Assembly (NCBI GenBank): GCA_017516315.1
Contig: JAFXDE010000022.1
Location: 18,606-82,605 of the forward strand
DNA: 64,000 nt
Direction of reading: 5' to 3'
Origin: Clostridia bacterium
GTDB taxonomy: Bacteria > Bacillota > Clostridia > Oscillospirales > Acutalibacteraceae
Shown: in pieces, positions 18,601 to 25,930 of the stretch
Position numbering within the stretch: position 1 is the first letter of the stretch
Layout: every line of letters begins with the position of its first letter
Translations under genes and position numbers: made by a program
The notes under the pieces: model-generated
Seen by the model: the letters and a program-made list of their open reading frames with translations, nothing else
Databases searched by the model: none
Told to the model about the DNA's origin: nothing

Positions 18601-19834
18601 AAAGAGCATAAGCATACTGATAATCTACGCCTGTAACATCGAGAAGCATATTCTCTACAGTAAGGTCACTGTAATTCTGAACGAGGAATTTTACATCCTT
18701 ACCTGCCTTGAGAGTGCCGTTCTTAAGTGTTACCCTTGCCCCCTTAAGAAGCTGCATAGCCTGAGTTTCTGTTCCTGCAGAGCCTACGAGCTTACCGTCA
18801 ACTGTGTATGTAAAGCCACCGAAATCAAAGATAATTTCCTTTCCCTCGGGAACTACCACGCCGTCACCGCTTGCATCAGCGAGAAGTGTAAGAACAGCTT
18901 CGCTCTCCGCAGCTTCTACTGCTTCCTGAAGAGATTCGTATTTATTTCCCTTTGCATCCGAAACAATGTAATTATTAGGAACTACTCTGAATCTTTCACC
19001 GTCTTCAATAACCTTGTAATCCTCTGCACAGAAATTCTCTACTCTCGGGTCAATGAATGTACCGCCGTAAAGGACGATATTTGCCTGAGAGAAATCAAAA
19101 TCTGAGCTTTTAAGGAAGGCACCGTCAAAGGTTCCGTTCTTTACGGTAAGAGCAGTTTTTTCAAACCAGCCGTCTGCTGCCACATCTGCACCGTATTCAA
19201 TCATACCGTCAACCGTACCCGTAAAGTTCTCATCAAAGGTAACGCTTACGCCCTCGGGGTAATTTCCCTGCAGGTTATACCATAAATCAAAGGCAGTATT
19301 ATCACAGCTGATGTTGCTTTCACCGGTAACGAGAATATCACCGCAGTTGTTTGAAAGAGCATAAAGAGCTCCGTCACCCTCGAGATTAAAATCATCTACA
19401 GTAAGATCACTGTAATTCTGTACGAGTATCTTTACTTCTCCGCCTGCCTTGAGTGTACCGTTTTTAAGAGTTACCTCAGCATCTCTGAGAAGCTGCATAC
19501 CCGATGTTTCTGTGCCTGCAGAGCCCACAAGTTTACCGCTTACCGTGTAGGTAAAGCCACCGAAATCGAAGATAATTTCTTTTCCTTCGGGAACTATAAC
19601 ACCGTCGCCCTCGGCATCAGCGGTTAAAATAACCGTCGCACCGTTTTCAGCCTCATTGACGGCTTCCTGTAAGCTTTCATAAAGAGTCTCGCCCACGGAA
19701 GCGATGTATTCTGCTTCCTGTTCCTCTTCTGCATCTGTGGCTGATACAGGAGTAAGTCCTGCAGTGAACACCATAAGAAAAGCCATAGCAAAAGCTGTCA
19801 GCTTTTTAAGAATAAAGGTTTTACTGTTTTCCAT
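15614..19834 (-). CDS. Large secreted surface protein with four beta-helix-like repeats
   Basis: A 1406-residue protein: signal peptide (about 1-32, LTAFAMAFLMVFTAGL...VSA), four tandem repeats of about 248 residues starting near 43, 288, 537 and 785 (each begins Y-x-V-x-s...YESLQEAV and contains LTLKNGTLKAG- and FTGTVxGxIEYGA-like strands, suggesting a right-handed beta-helix), a Cys-rich region (about 1010-1215) with CxxC pairs such as CSKC, CDLC, CIYC and CTLC, then an Ig-like segment and a C-terminal fibronectin-III-like domain rich in Lys/Thr. No LPXTG or S-layer motif is visible. Function is unknown; adhesion or glycan binding is plausible. It lies 18 bases before the GH2 gene, so the two may share a transcript. 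Confidence 0.8.
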   Translation of the reverse strand: MENSKTFILKKLTAFAMAFLMVFTAGLTPVSATDAEEEQEAEYIASVGETLYESLQEAVNEAENGATVILTADAEGDGVIVPEGKEIIFDFGGFTYTVSGKLVGSAGTETSGMQLLRDAEVTLKNGTLKAGGEVKILVQNYSDLTVDDFNLEGDGALYALSNNCGDILVTGESNISCDNTAFDLWYNLQGNYPEGVSVTFDENFTGTVDGMIEYGADVAADGWFEKTALTVKNGTFDGAFLKSSDFDFSQANIVLYGGTFIDPRVENFCAEDYKVIEDGERFRVVPNNYIVSDAKGNKYESLQEAVEAAESEAVLTLLADASGDGVVVPEGKEIIFDFGGFTYTVDGKLVGSAGTETQAMQLLKGARVTLKNGTLKAGKDVKFLVQNYSDLTVENMLLDVTGVDYQYAYALSNNCGNVTVRGKTDISSDYVAFDLWYNLIGAYSEGVNVTFDETFTGTVKGDIEYGAYAVAEGWTEKTALVIKGGTFLGEIRSSSDFEDKANITAYAGTFSDSDIADYCAEHFKAVADGENYKVVPKDYKVTSTDGKEYETLQEAVDAAEGETVLTLKTDIEGDGIFVPSDKEITVDFEGFTYTVNGALVGSEGSETQGMHLGRGAVVTLKNGTFKADRDMKILVQNYCDLTLENVTLDAENAEGAYALSNNFGKVTVKGESNILSKNVAFDLYYNMMGAYSEGVSVTFDEDFTGTVSGDIEYGAEVLTDNWTEKTALVIRGGTFLGEIILTTEADKANITAYAGTFSDADVSEYCAEDYKLIEDGENYKVIPKEYIVSSADGKKYESIQEAVDSTEGEATLTFLCDAEGDGIFVAENKEITLDFGGFTYTVNGELVGSEGSETQGMHLGKGAKVTLRNGTLKAGRDMKILVQNYCDLTLENVTLDAENVEGAYALSNNFGKVTVKGESNILSKNVAFDLYYNMMGAYSEGVSVTFDEDFTGTVSGDIEYGAEVLTENWTEKTALVIRGGTFLGEIINLNENELYAGDMNIVLYGGSFLKPVFEDWCAEGSEPAVFDDGTYGPCFHEFTEKIEDRDHFRAEPDCEKGNVYYYDCSKCVKMGAETFDDGAKLGHSFSAYIPNNDGTCSKDPTATAVCDREGCNGTDTVIFEGTAKHGWGEWTTVKAASCTVNGAEERYCDLCGAREERAVSAKHTYSEDFITDTEAVCGKAGSKSRHCIYCDAKTDVTSIPAKTHINKETVTPATDKGPGYIKTTCTLCGKTSSKKIYRIQTFKLSKTSYTYTGKAFKPSVTVKDYKGKVLVNGKDYTVKYSKNKAIGKGKVIITFKGNYTGTKTLEFSINPAKVGSLKLTAKNDAMGLSWKTVKGADGYQISYSTSKKFTKKTTKTTYIKKQKTKKTTLKKLKNATKYYVRIRAYKKVSGKNVYGAYSSVNSVKVK
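16876..17216 (-). repeat. Near-identical internal repeat, copy in repeat unit 4
   Basis: About 335 bases match the copy at 17617-17957 with only a handful of differences (for example TTTTCCGT versus TTATCCGT, CAACATT versus CAGCATT), at an offset of 741 bases (247 codons). The other two repeat units are much more diverged at DNA level. Confidence 0.85.
17617..17957 (-). repeat. Near-identical internal repeat, copy in repeat unit 3
   Basis: Partner of 16876-17216. The high DNA identity of this pair compared with units 1 and 2 points to a recent duplication or gene conversion within the surface-protein gene. Confidence 0.85.
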
Positions 19835-19878
19835 TTTCGTTTGCTCCTTTTATTTAAGAGTGATATTTATGTTAACTG

Positions 19879-20439
19879 TCAGAGCTTTATCTGACGGAGA
19901 CTTTCCGTGTCCTTAAAGTGTATGCCAGTTATTCCCAGCTCACCGAGCTTTTCCAGATTGGCAAGGCTGTCGTCAACCATATAAATCTCCTCGTATACCT
20001 TGCCGAAGGATGCTACACAGTGGAGATATATTTTCGGGTCAGGCTTGGCCATCCTGAGACTGCTGGAAACAAACATCTTATCGAAAAGCTGAGTGATACC
20101 CTTTTCCTCGAAAAGCCTTTCCACAAAGCCCGTAGGTGCATTGGAAAGAAGCGCCACATCAGCCTTCTCACGGATTTTTTTGATTTCCTCTACCATACGG
20201 GGCCGAAGATGAATAAGTCCGTTCCATTCGGAGAGGATGTCCTCTTTTTTCATTCCCAGATCCTCAGCCATACGGTCGAAAAGCTCCTCACGGGTGATTT
20301 CTCCGAGATCGGCAGGAATAAAATATTTATCCTTAAGAACTTTCGCTGTTTCCTCGTCGAAATGTCTTCTGAAAAAAACAGGTGCGATTTCGTCGAAGAT
20401 TACACCGAAGCAATCAAAAATAACCAGCTTATTTTTCAT
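19879..20439 (-). CDS. HAD-superfamily hydrolase
   Basis: A 186-residue HAD subclass IA hydrolase. Motif I is FDCFGV with the nucleophile D9, motif II is LLSNAP, motif III is the Lys in RMAKPDPKIY and motif IV is the DD pair in MVDDSLANL. The second Asp of the usual DxD is a Phe, as in the DxY/DxG versions of haloacid-dehalogenase and YihX-type proteins, so it need not be inactive. Probably a small-molecule phosphatase. Two bases separate it from the upstream phosphodiesterase-like gene, with AGGAGA before the ATG. The substrate cannot be deduced. Confidence 0.85.
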   Translation of the reverse strand: MKNKLVIFDCFGVIFDEIAPVFFRRHFDEETAKVLKDKYFIPADLGEITREELFDRMAEDLGMKKEDILSEWNGLIHLRPRMVEEIKKIREKADVALLSNAPTGFVERLFEEKGITQLFDKMFVSSSLRMAKPDPKIYLHCVASFGKVYEEIYMVDDSLANLEKLGELGITGIHFKDTESLRQIKL

Positions 20440-20441
20440 TC

Positions 20442-21281
20442 TTATTCTCCTTTTCTGTAGTATCTGTCGGTCCTTTTCAGATAATCGGCAAGCATCATCG
20501 TCCAGTCAGTTTGGATAAAATCGAAGCCCTTATCCGCAAGCCAACCCCAGCCGTAGTCCTCGCTGACAGTCAGAGCGCTGTCATCGCTGTGACCGCCCGA
20601 AAGCTGCTGACGGTAGTCATAGATAATAGCATTTGCCCAGAGAAGCTTTCCCTCGGAGTGCATCTTATCTATAAATTCCTCTGAGGCAAGATATGAGCTG
20701 TCATTTCTGAAAAGCACCTCAGCACCCACATAGTTGATATTTCTTTTCATGAGCTCCTCATGGCAGGTATGTTCTTCCTTTACTATAGGAATAAAGGGCA
20801 GGTCGGGAGCAAGATTTTCAAGAAGGTCGAACACCTTTTTTGACGGCTTACTTTTGACCAGACACTGCTCAGTCATACCGTGAGCCTTTATGGCCTTATA
20901 TATCTTTTCGGGGGCAGACCAGAATTTATCGATATTTATGTAGCATCTGTCCTTAAAGCAGTCGAGGAATTCCTCGAAATCAGGTACGGTGAACTGTGTC
21001 CTTGTACGGTCATAGTTCACATAATGCTGTTTTTTAATAAGACTCAGGGGCAGCGCACCGAAATAAAGAGGCTTACCGAAATGAGATATTTCCTTCATCG
21101 GATGGAAAAGATAAAGCTTACCGTCACCGCTGACGCTCACATCCGCTTCTATCATATCAGCACCCTGTTTAAGGGCGATTTCATAGGCAGCTATAGTATT
21201 GCAGGGTATATTCCCTCCGCAGGCTCCTCTGTGAGCAACGATAATGATATTATCTTTTGCTTTTTCAGTAATCGTTTTCAT
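20442..21281 (-). CDS. Glycerophosphodiester phosphodiesterase family protein
   Basis: A 279-residue TIM-barrel protein of the GDPD family. The N-terminal AHRGACGG-x-x-x-NTIAAYE and the metal-binding pair in MIEADVSVSGDGKLYLFHP are visible, as is the C-terminal GFDFIQTDW segment. There is no signal peptide, so it would be cytoplasmic. The second catalytic His is in FHP rather than the standard HD, so activity on glycerophosphodiesters is likely but not certain. It heads a five-gene minus-strand run and has its own promoter. Confidence 0.85.
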   Translation of the reverse strand: MKTITEKAKDNIIIVAHRGACGGNIPCNTIAAYEIALKQGADMIEADVSVSGDGKLYLFHPMKEISHFGKPLYFGALPLSLIKKQHYVNYDRTRTQFTVPDFEEFLDCFKDRCYINIDKFWSAPEKIYKAIKAHGMTEQCLVKSKPSKKVFDLLENLAPDLPFIPIVKEEHTCHEELMKRNINYVGAEVLFRNDSSYLASEEFIDKMHSEGKLLWANAIIYDYRQQLSGGHSDDSALTVSEDYGWGWLADKGFDFIQTDWTMMLADYLKRTDRYYRKGE

Positions 21282-21315
21282 TCTCTTTTCCTCTTATATA
21301 TAATTATACATTATA

Positions 21316-21344
21316 AGTATAAATGAAACTTCTCCTTTAGTCAA
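21316..21344 (-). promoter_or_regulatory. SigA-type promoter for the five-gene minus-strand run
   Basis: Minus strand: TTGACT (21339-21344), 17-base spacer, TATACT (21316-21321). It is back to back with the riboswitch promoter. Confidence 0.75.
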
Positions 21345-21355
21345 GAAAAACCGCC

Positions 21356-21384
21356 TTGACAGAAGAAAATTTTTATGTTATTTT
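21356..21384 (+). promoter_or_regulatory. Promoter of the cobalamin-riboswitch transcript
   Basis: TTGACA (21356-21361), 17-base spacer, TATTTT (21379-21384). Confidence 0.7.
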
Positions 21385-21433
21385 AACTCTGCGGAAGGAG
21401 TAAAGACTCCTCCGACGAAAAAGTTAATAAAAA

Positions 21434-21616
21434 CGTTACAGGTGTCGGACGGATAGGTAAGCTTATCCGTAAGGTGAAAAGGGAAGCAGGGTGAAAGTCC
21501 CTCACGAACTCGTCGCTGTAAGGAAGGAGTCCTTTTCCATTATGTCATTGTCACGGATGTGGCGAGAAGACGGAAAAGGGTGTTGAAGGCCGAAGTCAGA
21601 AGACCTGCCCGTAACG
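21434..21616 (+). promoter_or_regulatory. Cobalamin (AdoCbl-type) riboswitch aptamer
   Basis: The closing stem pairs CGTTACAGG near the 5' end with the CCTGCCCGTAACG region at the 3' end. Between them are the class hallmarks: AAAAGGGAA, GGGTGAAAGTCCCTCACGAAC, a CGTCGCTGTAAGG segment and the B12-box AAGTCAGAAGACCTGCC. It controls the DUF4430/ECF pair downstream. Family known: binding of adenosyl- or methylcobalamin usually turns expression off. Confidence 0.93.
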
Positions 21617-21650
21617 ATATTGTGGAGCTGCGAGTAACCGGCTTAACGCA

Positions 21651-21709
21651 AGGACATATTTTCACAGGATAACTGTGTGCCTTTGCGACCTTTTCGGGTC
21701 GTTTTTTGT
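21651..21709 (+). terminator. Expression-platform terminator of the cobalamin riboswitch
   Basis: CGCAAGG...CCTTTGCG brackets a CACAG/CTGTG hairpin, and directly after it comes CGACC-TTTTCG-GGTCG (21686-21701) with six T. The overlap of the two hairpins at TTTGCGACC suggests a terminator/antiterminator switch. Confidence 0.75.
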
Positions 21710-21778
21710 TTCCTGAGGTAGAGAAAATGTCTGCTCACAATCTTTTATTGACAGACAAAAAGAAAGGAAATGAAAAAA

Positions 21779-22174
21779 ATGAAAAAGAAACACATTATCG
21801 CTCTTATTCTGGCGGTTGTTTTGGTGGCAGGTATGGTCTTTGCATGGTCAACCTTCAGTGAAAAGCCTACAGAAGGAACCAAGGAAATCACTATCGAGGT
21901 AGTAGACGATAAGGAAGCCTCTGTCGTTTACGAGGTGAAAACCGATGCAGAATATCTTATCGGTGCTATGGAGGACGCAGAGGGTCTCACCTTTGACGGA
22001 AGCGAGGGTCAGTACGGCTTTACCGTAAGCGAAATCAACGGTGTAGTCGCTGATTTTACCGTCGATTCCTCCTACTGGTCATTTTATGTAAATGACGAAT
22101 ACTGTAATTACGGTGTTTCCGAGCAGCCCGTAAATGACGGCGACGCCTTCAGAATCGTTTACAGCACCTATTGA
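21779..22174 (+). CDS. DUF4430 (transcobalamin-like) membrane-anchored protein
   Basis: A 131-residue protein with an N-terminal hydrophobic segment (about 5-24) without a lipobox Cys, so probably a signal anchor. The rest is a DUF4430 domain, recognisable from the C-terminal YWSFYVNDEYCNYGVSEQPVNDGDAFRIVYS pattern split around an Asn-rich turn; this family is related to the C-terminal domain of transcobalamin. An in-frame ATG at 21770 is only one base from AAAGGA, so the ATG at 21779 (10-base spacing) is preferred. Riboswitch control and coupling to an ECF S component suggest it captures a corrinoid at the membrane. Confidence 0.85.
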   Translation: MKKKHIIALILAVVLVAGMVFAWSTFSEKPTEGTKEITIEVVDDKEASVVYEVKTDAEYLIGAMEDAEGLTFDGSEGQYGFTVSEINGVVADFTVDSSYWSFYVNDEYCNYGVSEQPVNDGDAFRIVYSTY

Positions 22175-22175
22175 A

Positions 22176-22682
22176 ATGAAAAAGACTTCCGCTTTTGATG
22201 TAGCTCTCGTAGGCATAATGGTTGCCGTTATCGAGGTTTGCAAGGTAGCTATGATGGAGCTTCCGAATATCGAGCTTACCTCCTTTTGGCTTATTATGTT
22301 CTCAAAGCATTTCGGTAATAAGGTTTACTTCGTTGTTCCCGTATTTATACTTCTCGAGGGTGCGATTTTCGGCTTCGGAGACTGGTGGGTAATGTATCTT
22401 TACGCCTGGCCTCTCCTCGTACTCGTGACGAGAGTTTTCCGTAAAAGCGACGAAGCACTCACATGGGCTATTATCTCAGGCTTTTTCGGACTTTCCTTCG
22501 GCTTCCTCTGTGTACTGAGCAAGGCTGTATTTTTAGGAAGTCTGCCCGCCGCCTTCTCCTGGTGGATTGCGGGCATACCCTGGGACCTGGTTCACGGTGC
22601 GGCAAACTTTATACTGATGCTCCTTCTCTATAAGCCTATGAGCAAGGCTATGATACGGGTTGAGAAATCCGTATCGGGATAA
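22176..22682 (+). CDS. ECF transporter S component, probable corrinoid specificity
   Basis: A 168-residue integral membrane protein with about five or six hydrophobic segments. The N-terminal ALVGIMVAVIEV...LPNIELTSFW and C-terminal GIPWDLVHGAANFILMLLLYKP patterns are those of ECF S components. It begins one base after the DUF4430 stop and its Shine-Dalgarno would be inside that gene, so translation is coupled. A longer in-frame start exists inside the upstream gene but is less likely. No EcfA/EcfT genes are nearby, so it would share a general energising module (group II ECF). Cobalamin or a precursor is inferred from the riboswitch. Confidence 0.85.
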   Translation: MKKTSAFDVALVGIMVAVIEVCKVAMMELPNIELTSFWLIMFSKHFGNKVYFVVPVFILLEGAIFGFGDWWVMYLYAWPLLVLVTRVFRKSDEALTWAIISGFFGLSFGFLCVLSKAVFLGSLPAAFSWWIAGIPWDLVHGAANFILMLLLYKPMSKAMIRVEKSVSG

Positions 22683-22714
22683 ACATCAGCTCTTAAAAAT
22701 AAAGGCACTTCTTC

Positions 22715-22747
22715 CCTCGGCAAAAGACTCTGCCGAGGGATTTTTAT
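22715..22747 (+). terminator. Terminator after the ECF S component
   Basis: A 9-bp stem CCCTCGGCA/TGCCGAGGG with an 8-base loop, followed by ATTTTTATTT. Confidence 0.92.
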
Positions 22748-22758
22748 TTGCTTTTTTA

Positions 22759-22788
22759 TTGACAATATTATCCGTAAAATGGTATTAT
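22759..22788 (+). promoter_or_regulatory. Promoter of the araA transcript
   Basis: TTGACA (22759-22764), 18-base spacer, TATTAT (22783-22788), 35 bases before the araA start. No obvious AraR palindrome was recognised. Confidence 0.7.
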
Positions 22789-22823
22789 TATTATGTACAA
22801 TTATATCCGAGGAGGAAATAAAT

Positions 22824-24311
22824 ATGAAAGCATATAAATTCTGGTTCTGCACAGGCTCCCAGGACCTTTACGGTGATGAATGTCTGCGCAATGTAGCAGA
22901 ACACTCAAAGATTATCGTAAACGAGCTCAATAAAAGCGGCATTCTCCCCTACGAGGTAGTATGGAAGCCCACTCTTATCACCAACGAGCTTATCAGAAAA
23001 ACCTTCAACGAAGCCAATGTAGACGAGACCTGCGCAGGCGTTATCACCTGGATGCACACCTTCTCTCCCGCAAAGAGCTGGATTTTAGGCCATCAGGAAT
23101 ACAGAAAGCCTCTTCTTCATTTACATACACAGTTCAATGAAGAAATTCCCTACGACACCATTGATATGGACTTCATGAATGAAAACCAGTCAGCTCACGG
23201 TGACAGAGAATATGCTCACATTCTCTCCCGTATGGGCATCGAAAGAGAAACAGTGGTAGGACACTGGTCCCTCGATGCAGTCAAAAAAAGAATCGCTGCC
23301 TGGATGAGAACTGCCGTAGGTATCGCAGAAAGCAGTCACATCCGTGTTATGAGAGTGGCTGACAATATGAGAAATGTAGCCGTTACCGAGGGTGACAAGG
23401 TAGAGGCACAGCTTAAGTTCGGCTGGGAAATCGACGCTTATCCCGTAAACGAAATCGCAGAAAGCGTAGATGCCGTTTCCGTTTCCGATGTAAAGGCTCT
23501 CACCGACGAATACTACGAAAAATATGACATAATCCTCGAAGGCAGAGACCCCGCTGAATTCAGACGCCATGTAGAGGTTCAGGCACAGATTGAGCTCGGC
23601 TTCGAGCGCTTCCTTAAGGAGAAAAATTATCAGGCTATCGTTACTCACTTCGGTGATTTGGGCGCTCTTAAGCAGCTTCCCGGCCTTGCTATCCAGAGAC
23701 TTATGGAAAAGGGCTACGGCTTCGGTGCAGAGGGTGACTGGAAGGTAGCCGCAATGGTACGCCTTATGAAGATTATGACCGAGGGTATGAAGGGTGCCAA
23801 GGGTACCTCCATGCTCGAGGACTATACTTATAACCTCGTTCCCGGTAAGGAGGGCATCCTTCAGGCTCACATGCTCGAAATCTGTCCCTCCATCGCCGAC
23901 GGTAAAATCGGTATCAAATGTAAGCCTCTTTCCATGGGCGAAAGAGAGGACCCCGCCAGACTCGTATTCACCTCCAAGGAGGGTGAGGGTATAGCATGCT
24001 CACTCGTTGATCTCGGAAATCGCTTCCGTCTCATCATCAATGAGGTTGACTGCATAAAGACGGAAAAGGAAATGCCCTCTCTTCCCACAGCCACTAACTT
24101 CTGGGTACCCAGACCCGACTTCTACACAGGTGTAGAGGCTTGGCTTATGGCCGGCGGCGCTCACCATACAGCCTTCAGCTATGACCTAACCTCAAAGCAG
24201 ATGTGCGACTGGGCAGATGCTATGGGTATCGAATCCGTAGTTATCGGTAAGAACACAAACATCGCCGACTTCAAAAAGGAACTCCGTCTCGGCAGCGTTT
24301 ATTACAGATGA
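22824..24311 (+). CDS. araA: L-arabinose isomerase
   Basis: Converts L-arabinose to L-ribulose with a Mn-type metal. The 495-residue product matches family length and shows KFWFCTGSQDLYGDE at the N-terminus, the metal/substrate residues in the FGAEGDWK and EDYTYNL segments, and HMLEICPS. A longer in-frame start at 22779 exists, but GAGGAGG ten bases before 22824 decides for the shorter form. It is followed nine bases later by an FGGY kinase gene, the typical next step. No araD or arabinose transporter is in the window. Confidence 0.95.
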   Translation: MKAYKFWFCTGSQDLYGDECLRNVAEHSKIIVNELNKSGILPYEVVWKPTLITNELIRKTFNEANVDETCAGVITWMHTFSPAKSWILGHQEYRKPLLHLHTQFNEEIPYDTIDMDFMNENQSAHGDREYAHILSRMGIERETVVGHWSLDAVKKRIAAWMRTAVGIAESSHIRVMRVADNMRNVAVTEGDKVEAQLKFGWEIDAYPVNEIAESVDAVSVSDVKALTDEYYEKYDIILEGRDPAEFRRHVEVQAQIELGFERFLKEKNYQAIVTHFGDLGALKQLPGLAIQRLMEKGYGFGAEGDWKVAAMVRLMKIMTEGMKGAKGTSMLEDYTYNLVPGKEGILQAHMLEICPSIADGKIGIKCKPLSMGEREDPARLVFTSKEGEGIACSLVDLGNRFRLIINEVDCIKTEKEMPSLPTATNFWVPRPDFYTGVEAWLMAGGAHHTAFSYDLTSKQMCDWADAMGIESVVIGKNTNIADFKKELRLGSVYYR

Positions 24312-24319
24312 GGTAAAAA

Positions 24320-25906
24320 ATGGATAAGAAATTAATGATTACCGAAGGAAAAACAGCTCTCGGCATCGAGCTGGGCTCTACAAGAGTCAAGGCTGTTCTC
24401 ATCGGTGAAGACTCACTCCCTCTCGCTTCGGGCAGCCACGAATGGGAGAACAAATTAGAAAACGGCTATTGGACCTATTCCTTAGACGATGTCCATACTG
24501 CTCTTCTTTCCTGCTTCGCAAAGCTTAAGGCAGATGTAAAGGAAAAATACGGCTGCACTCTTACTACCACAGGTGCTATGGGTATTTCCGCTATGATGCA
24601 CGGCTATCTGGCCTTCGATAAGGAAGGAAAGCTTCTCACTCCCTTCCGCACCTGGAGAAACACCACCACAGGCGAAGCCTCCGAAGCTCTCACAAAGGAG
24701 CTCGGCTTCAATATTCCTCAGAGATGGACAGCCTCGCACATTTATCAGGCTATTCTTAACGGTGAGGAGCATGTTTCAGAAATCGCCTATGTAACCACTC
24801 TCGCGGGTTATGTTCACTATATGCTTACAGGCGTAAATGCCGTAGGTATCGGTGAAGCTTCAGGCATTTTCCCCATCGACAGCACCGTAAACGATTACGA
24901 TGAAAGTATGATGGATGCCTTCGACAAACTTACTGCGGAAAAGGGCTTTGGCAAAAAGCTCCGCGACATTCTTCCCAAGGTTCTCGTTGCAGGAGAAAAT
25001 GCAGGTACCCTCACGGAAATGGGTGCATTTATGCTCGACGAAAGCGGCGAATTTTCCGCAGGCATACCCTTCGCACCCGCAGAGGGTGATGCAGGTACGG
25101 GTATGACCGCCACTAATTCCATAAAGGAAAGAACGGGCAACATCTCAGCAGGCACTTCCGTTTTTGCCATGCTCGTTCTCGAAAAAAATTTAAGTAAGGT
25201 TTATCCGGAAATCGATATGGTTACCACTCCCACCGGTAAGCCTGTCGCTATGGTACACTGTAACAACTGTACAAGCGACATAAACGCCTGGGGCAGTCTC
25301 CTCCACGAATTTGCTCTTGCTCTCGGTGTCGATGTTTCCAAGGGAAAAATTTTCGATATGATGTACGAAAAATCTCTTGAGGGAGACTCTGACTGCGGCG
25401 GACTTATCTCCTATAACTACTATTCGGGAGAGCCTGTTACGGGTCTCACGGAGGGAAGACCCCTCTTTATGCGTACACCAGACAGTAAAATGAATCTCGG
25501 CAACTTCTTCCGTACACAGCTTTATTCGGCTATGGCCTCGCTCAAAATAGGTCTTGACCTGCTCTTTAAAAACGAGAATGTACAGACCGATAAGCTTTAC
25601 GGACACGGTGGCTACTATATCTATCCCGGTGTAGGTCAGAAATACACTGCCTCTGCTCTCGGCACTCCTGTTTCCGTTATGAAGACAGCAGGCGAAGGCG
25701 GTCCCTACGGAATGGCACTTTTAGCTCTCTATTCTCTTAAAAGCGATGAAATGACTCTCGACGAATTTCTCGAAAAAGAGGTCTTCGCTTCAGCCGAATG
25801 TGTTACGGCTGAGCCCGACAGAGAAACAGCAGAAGGCTTTGGCAGATTCCTCGAAAATTATTGTAAAGGTCTTGACTGTGAAAGAAAAGCAGTTGAGTGC
25901 ATTTAA
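24320..25906 (+). CDS. FGGY-family sugar kinase, probable L-ribulokinase
   Basis: A 528-residue cytosolic kinase with the FGGY N-domain (ALGIELGSTRVKAVLIG, about 13-29) and C-domain (GNISAGTSVFAMLVL, and the ATP region KLYGHGGYYIYPGVGQ near 430-445). Domain order and length fit. Position directly after araA (GAGGT before the ATG) suggests it phosphorylates L-ribulose, although the sequence is not closely like classical E. coli AraB as far as I can judge; xylulokinase-like activity is the alternative. Confidence 0.87.
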   Translation: MDKKLMITEGKTALGIELGSTRVKAVLIGEDSLPLASGSHEWENKLENGYWTYSLDDVHTALLSCFAKLKADVKEKYGCTLTTTGAMGISAMMHGYLAFDKEGKLLTPFRTWRNTTTGEASEALTKELGFNIPQRWTASHIYQAILNGEEHVSEIAYVTTLAGYVHYMLTGVNAVGIGEASGIFPIDSTVNDYDESMMDAFDKLTAEKGFGKKLRDILPKVLVAGENAGTLTEMGAFMLDESGEFSAGIPFAPAEGDAGTGMTATNSIKERTGNISAGTSVFAMLVLEKNLSKVYPEIDMVTTPTGKPVAMVHCNNCTSDINAWGSLLHEFALALGVDVSKGKIFDMMYEKSLEGDSDCGGLISYNYYSGEPVTGLTEGRPLFMRTPDSKMNLGNFFRTQLYSAMASLKIGLDLLFKNENVQTDKLYGHGGYYIYPGVGQKYTASALGTPVSVMKTAGEGGPYGMALLALYSLKSDEMTLDEFLEKEVFASAECVTAEPDRETAEGFGRFLENYCKGLDCERKAVECI

Positions 25907-25930
25907 AATATTAAAAAGGAGATCAAGACT

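Noticed and set aside
19879-20439. HAD gene as an inactivated enzyme because the DxD motif is DCF
   Set aside because: Haloacid-dehalogenase and YihX-type members naturally lack the second Asp; other motifs are intact.
21728-21862. A short frame starting in the riboswitch leader and overlapping the DUF4430 gene
   Set aside because: No ribosome site and it is out of frame with, and lies inside, the recognised gene.
24320-25906. Calling the FGGY kinase xylulokinase (xylB)
   Set aside because: The adjacent araA makes L-ribulose the likelier substrate; the sequence alone does not decide, so no symbol was given.
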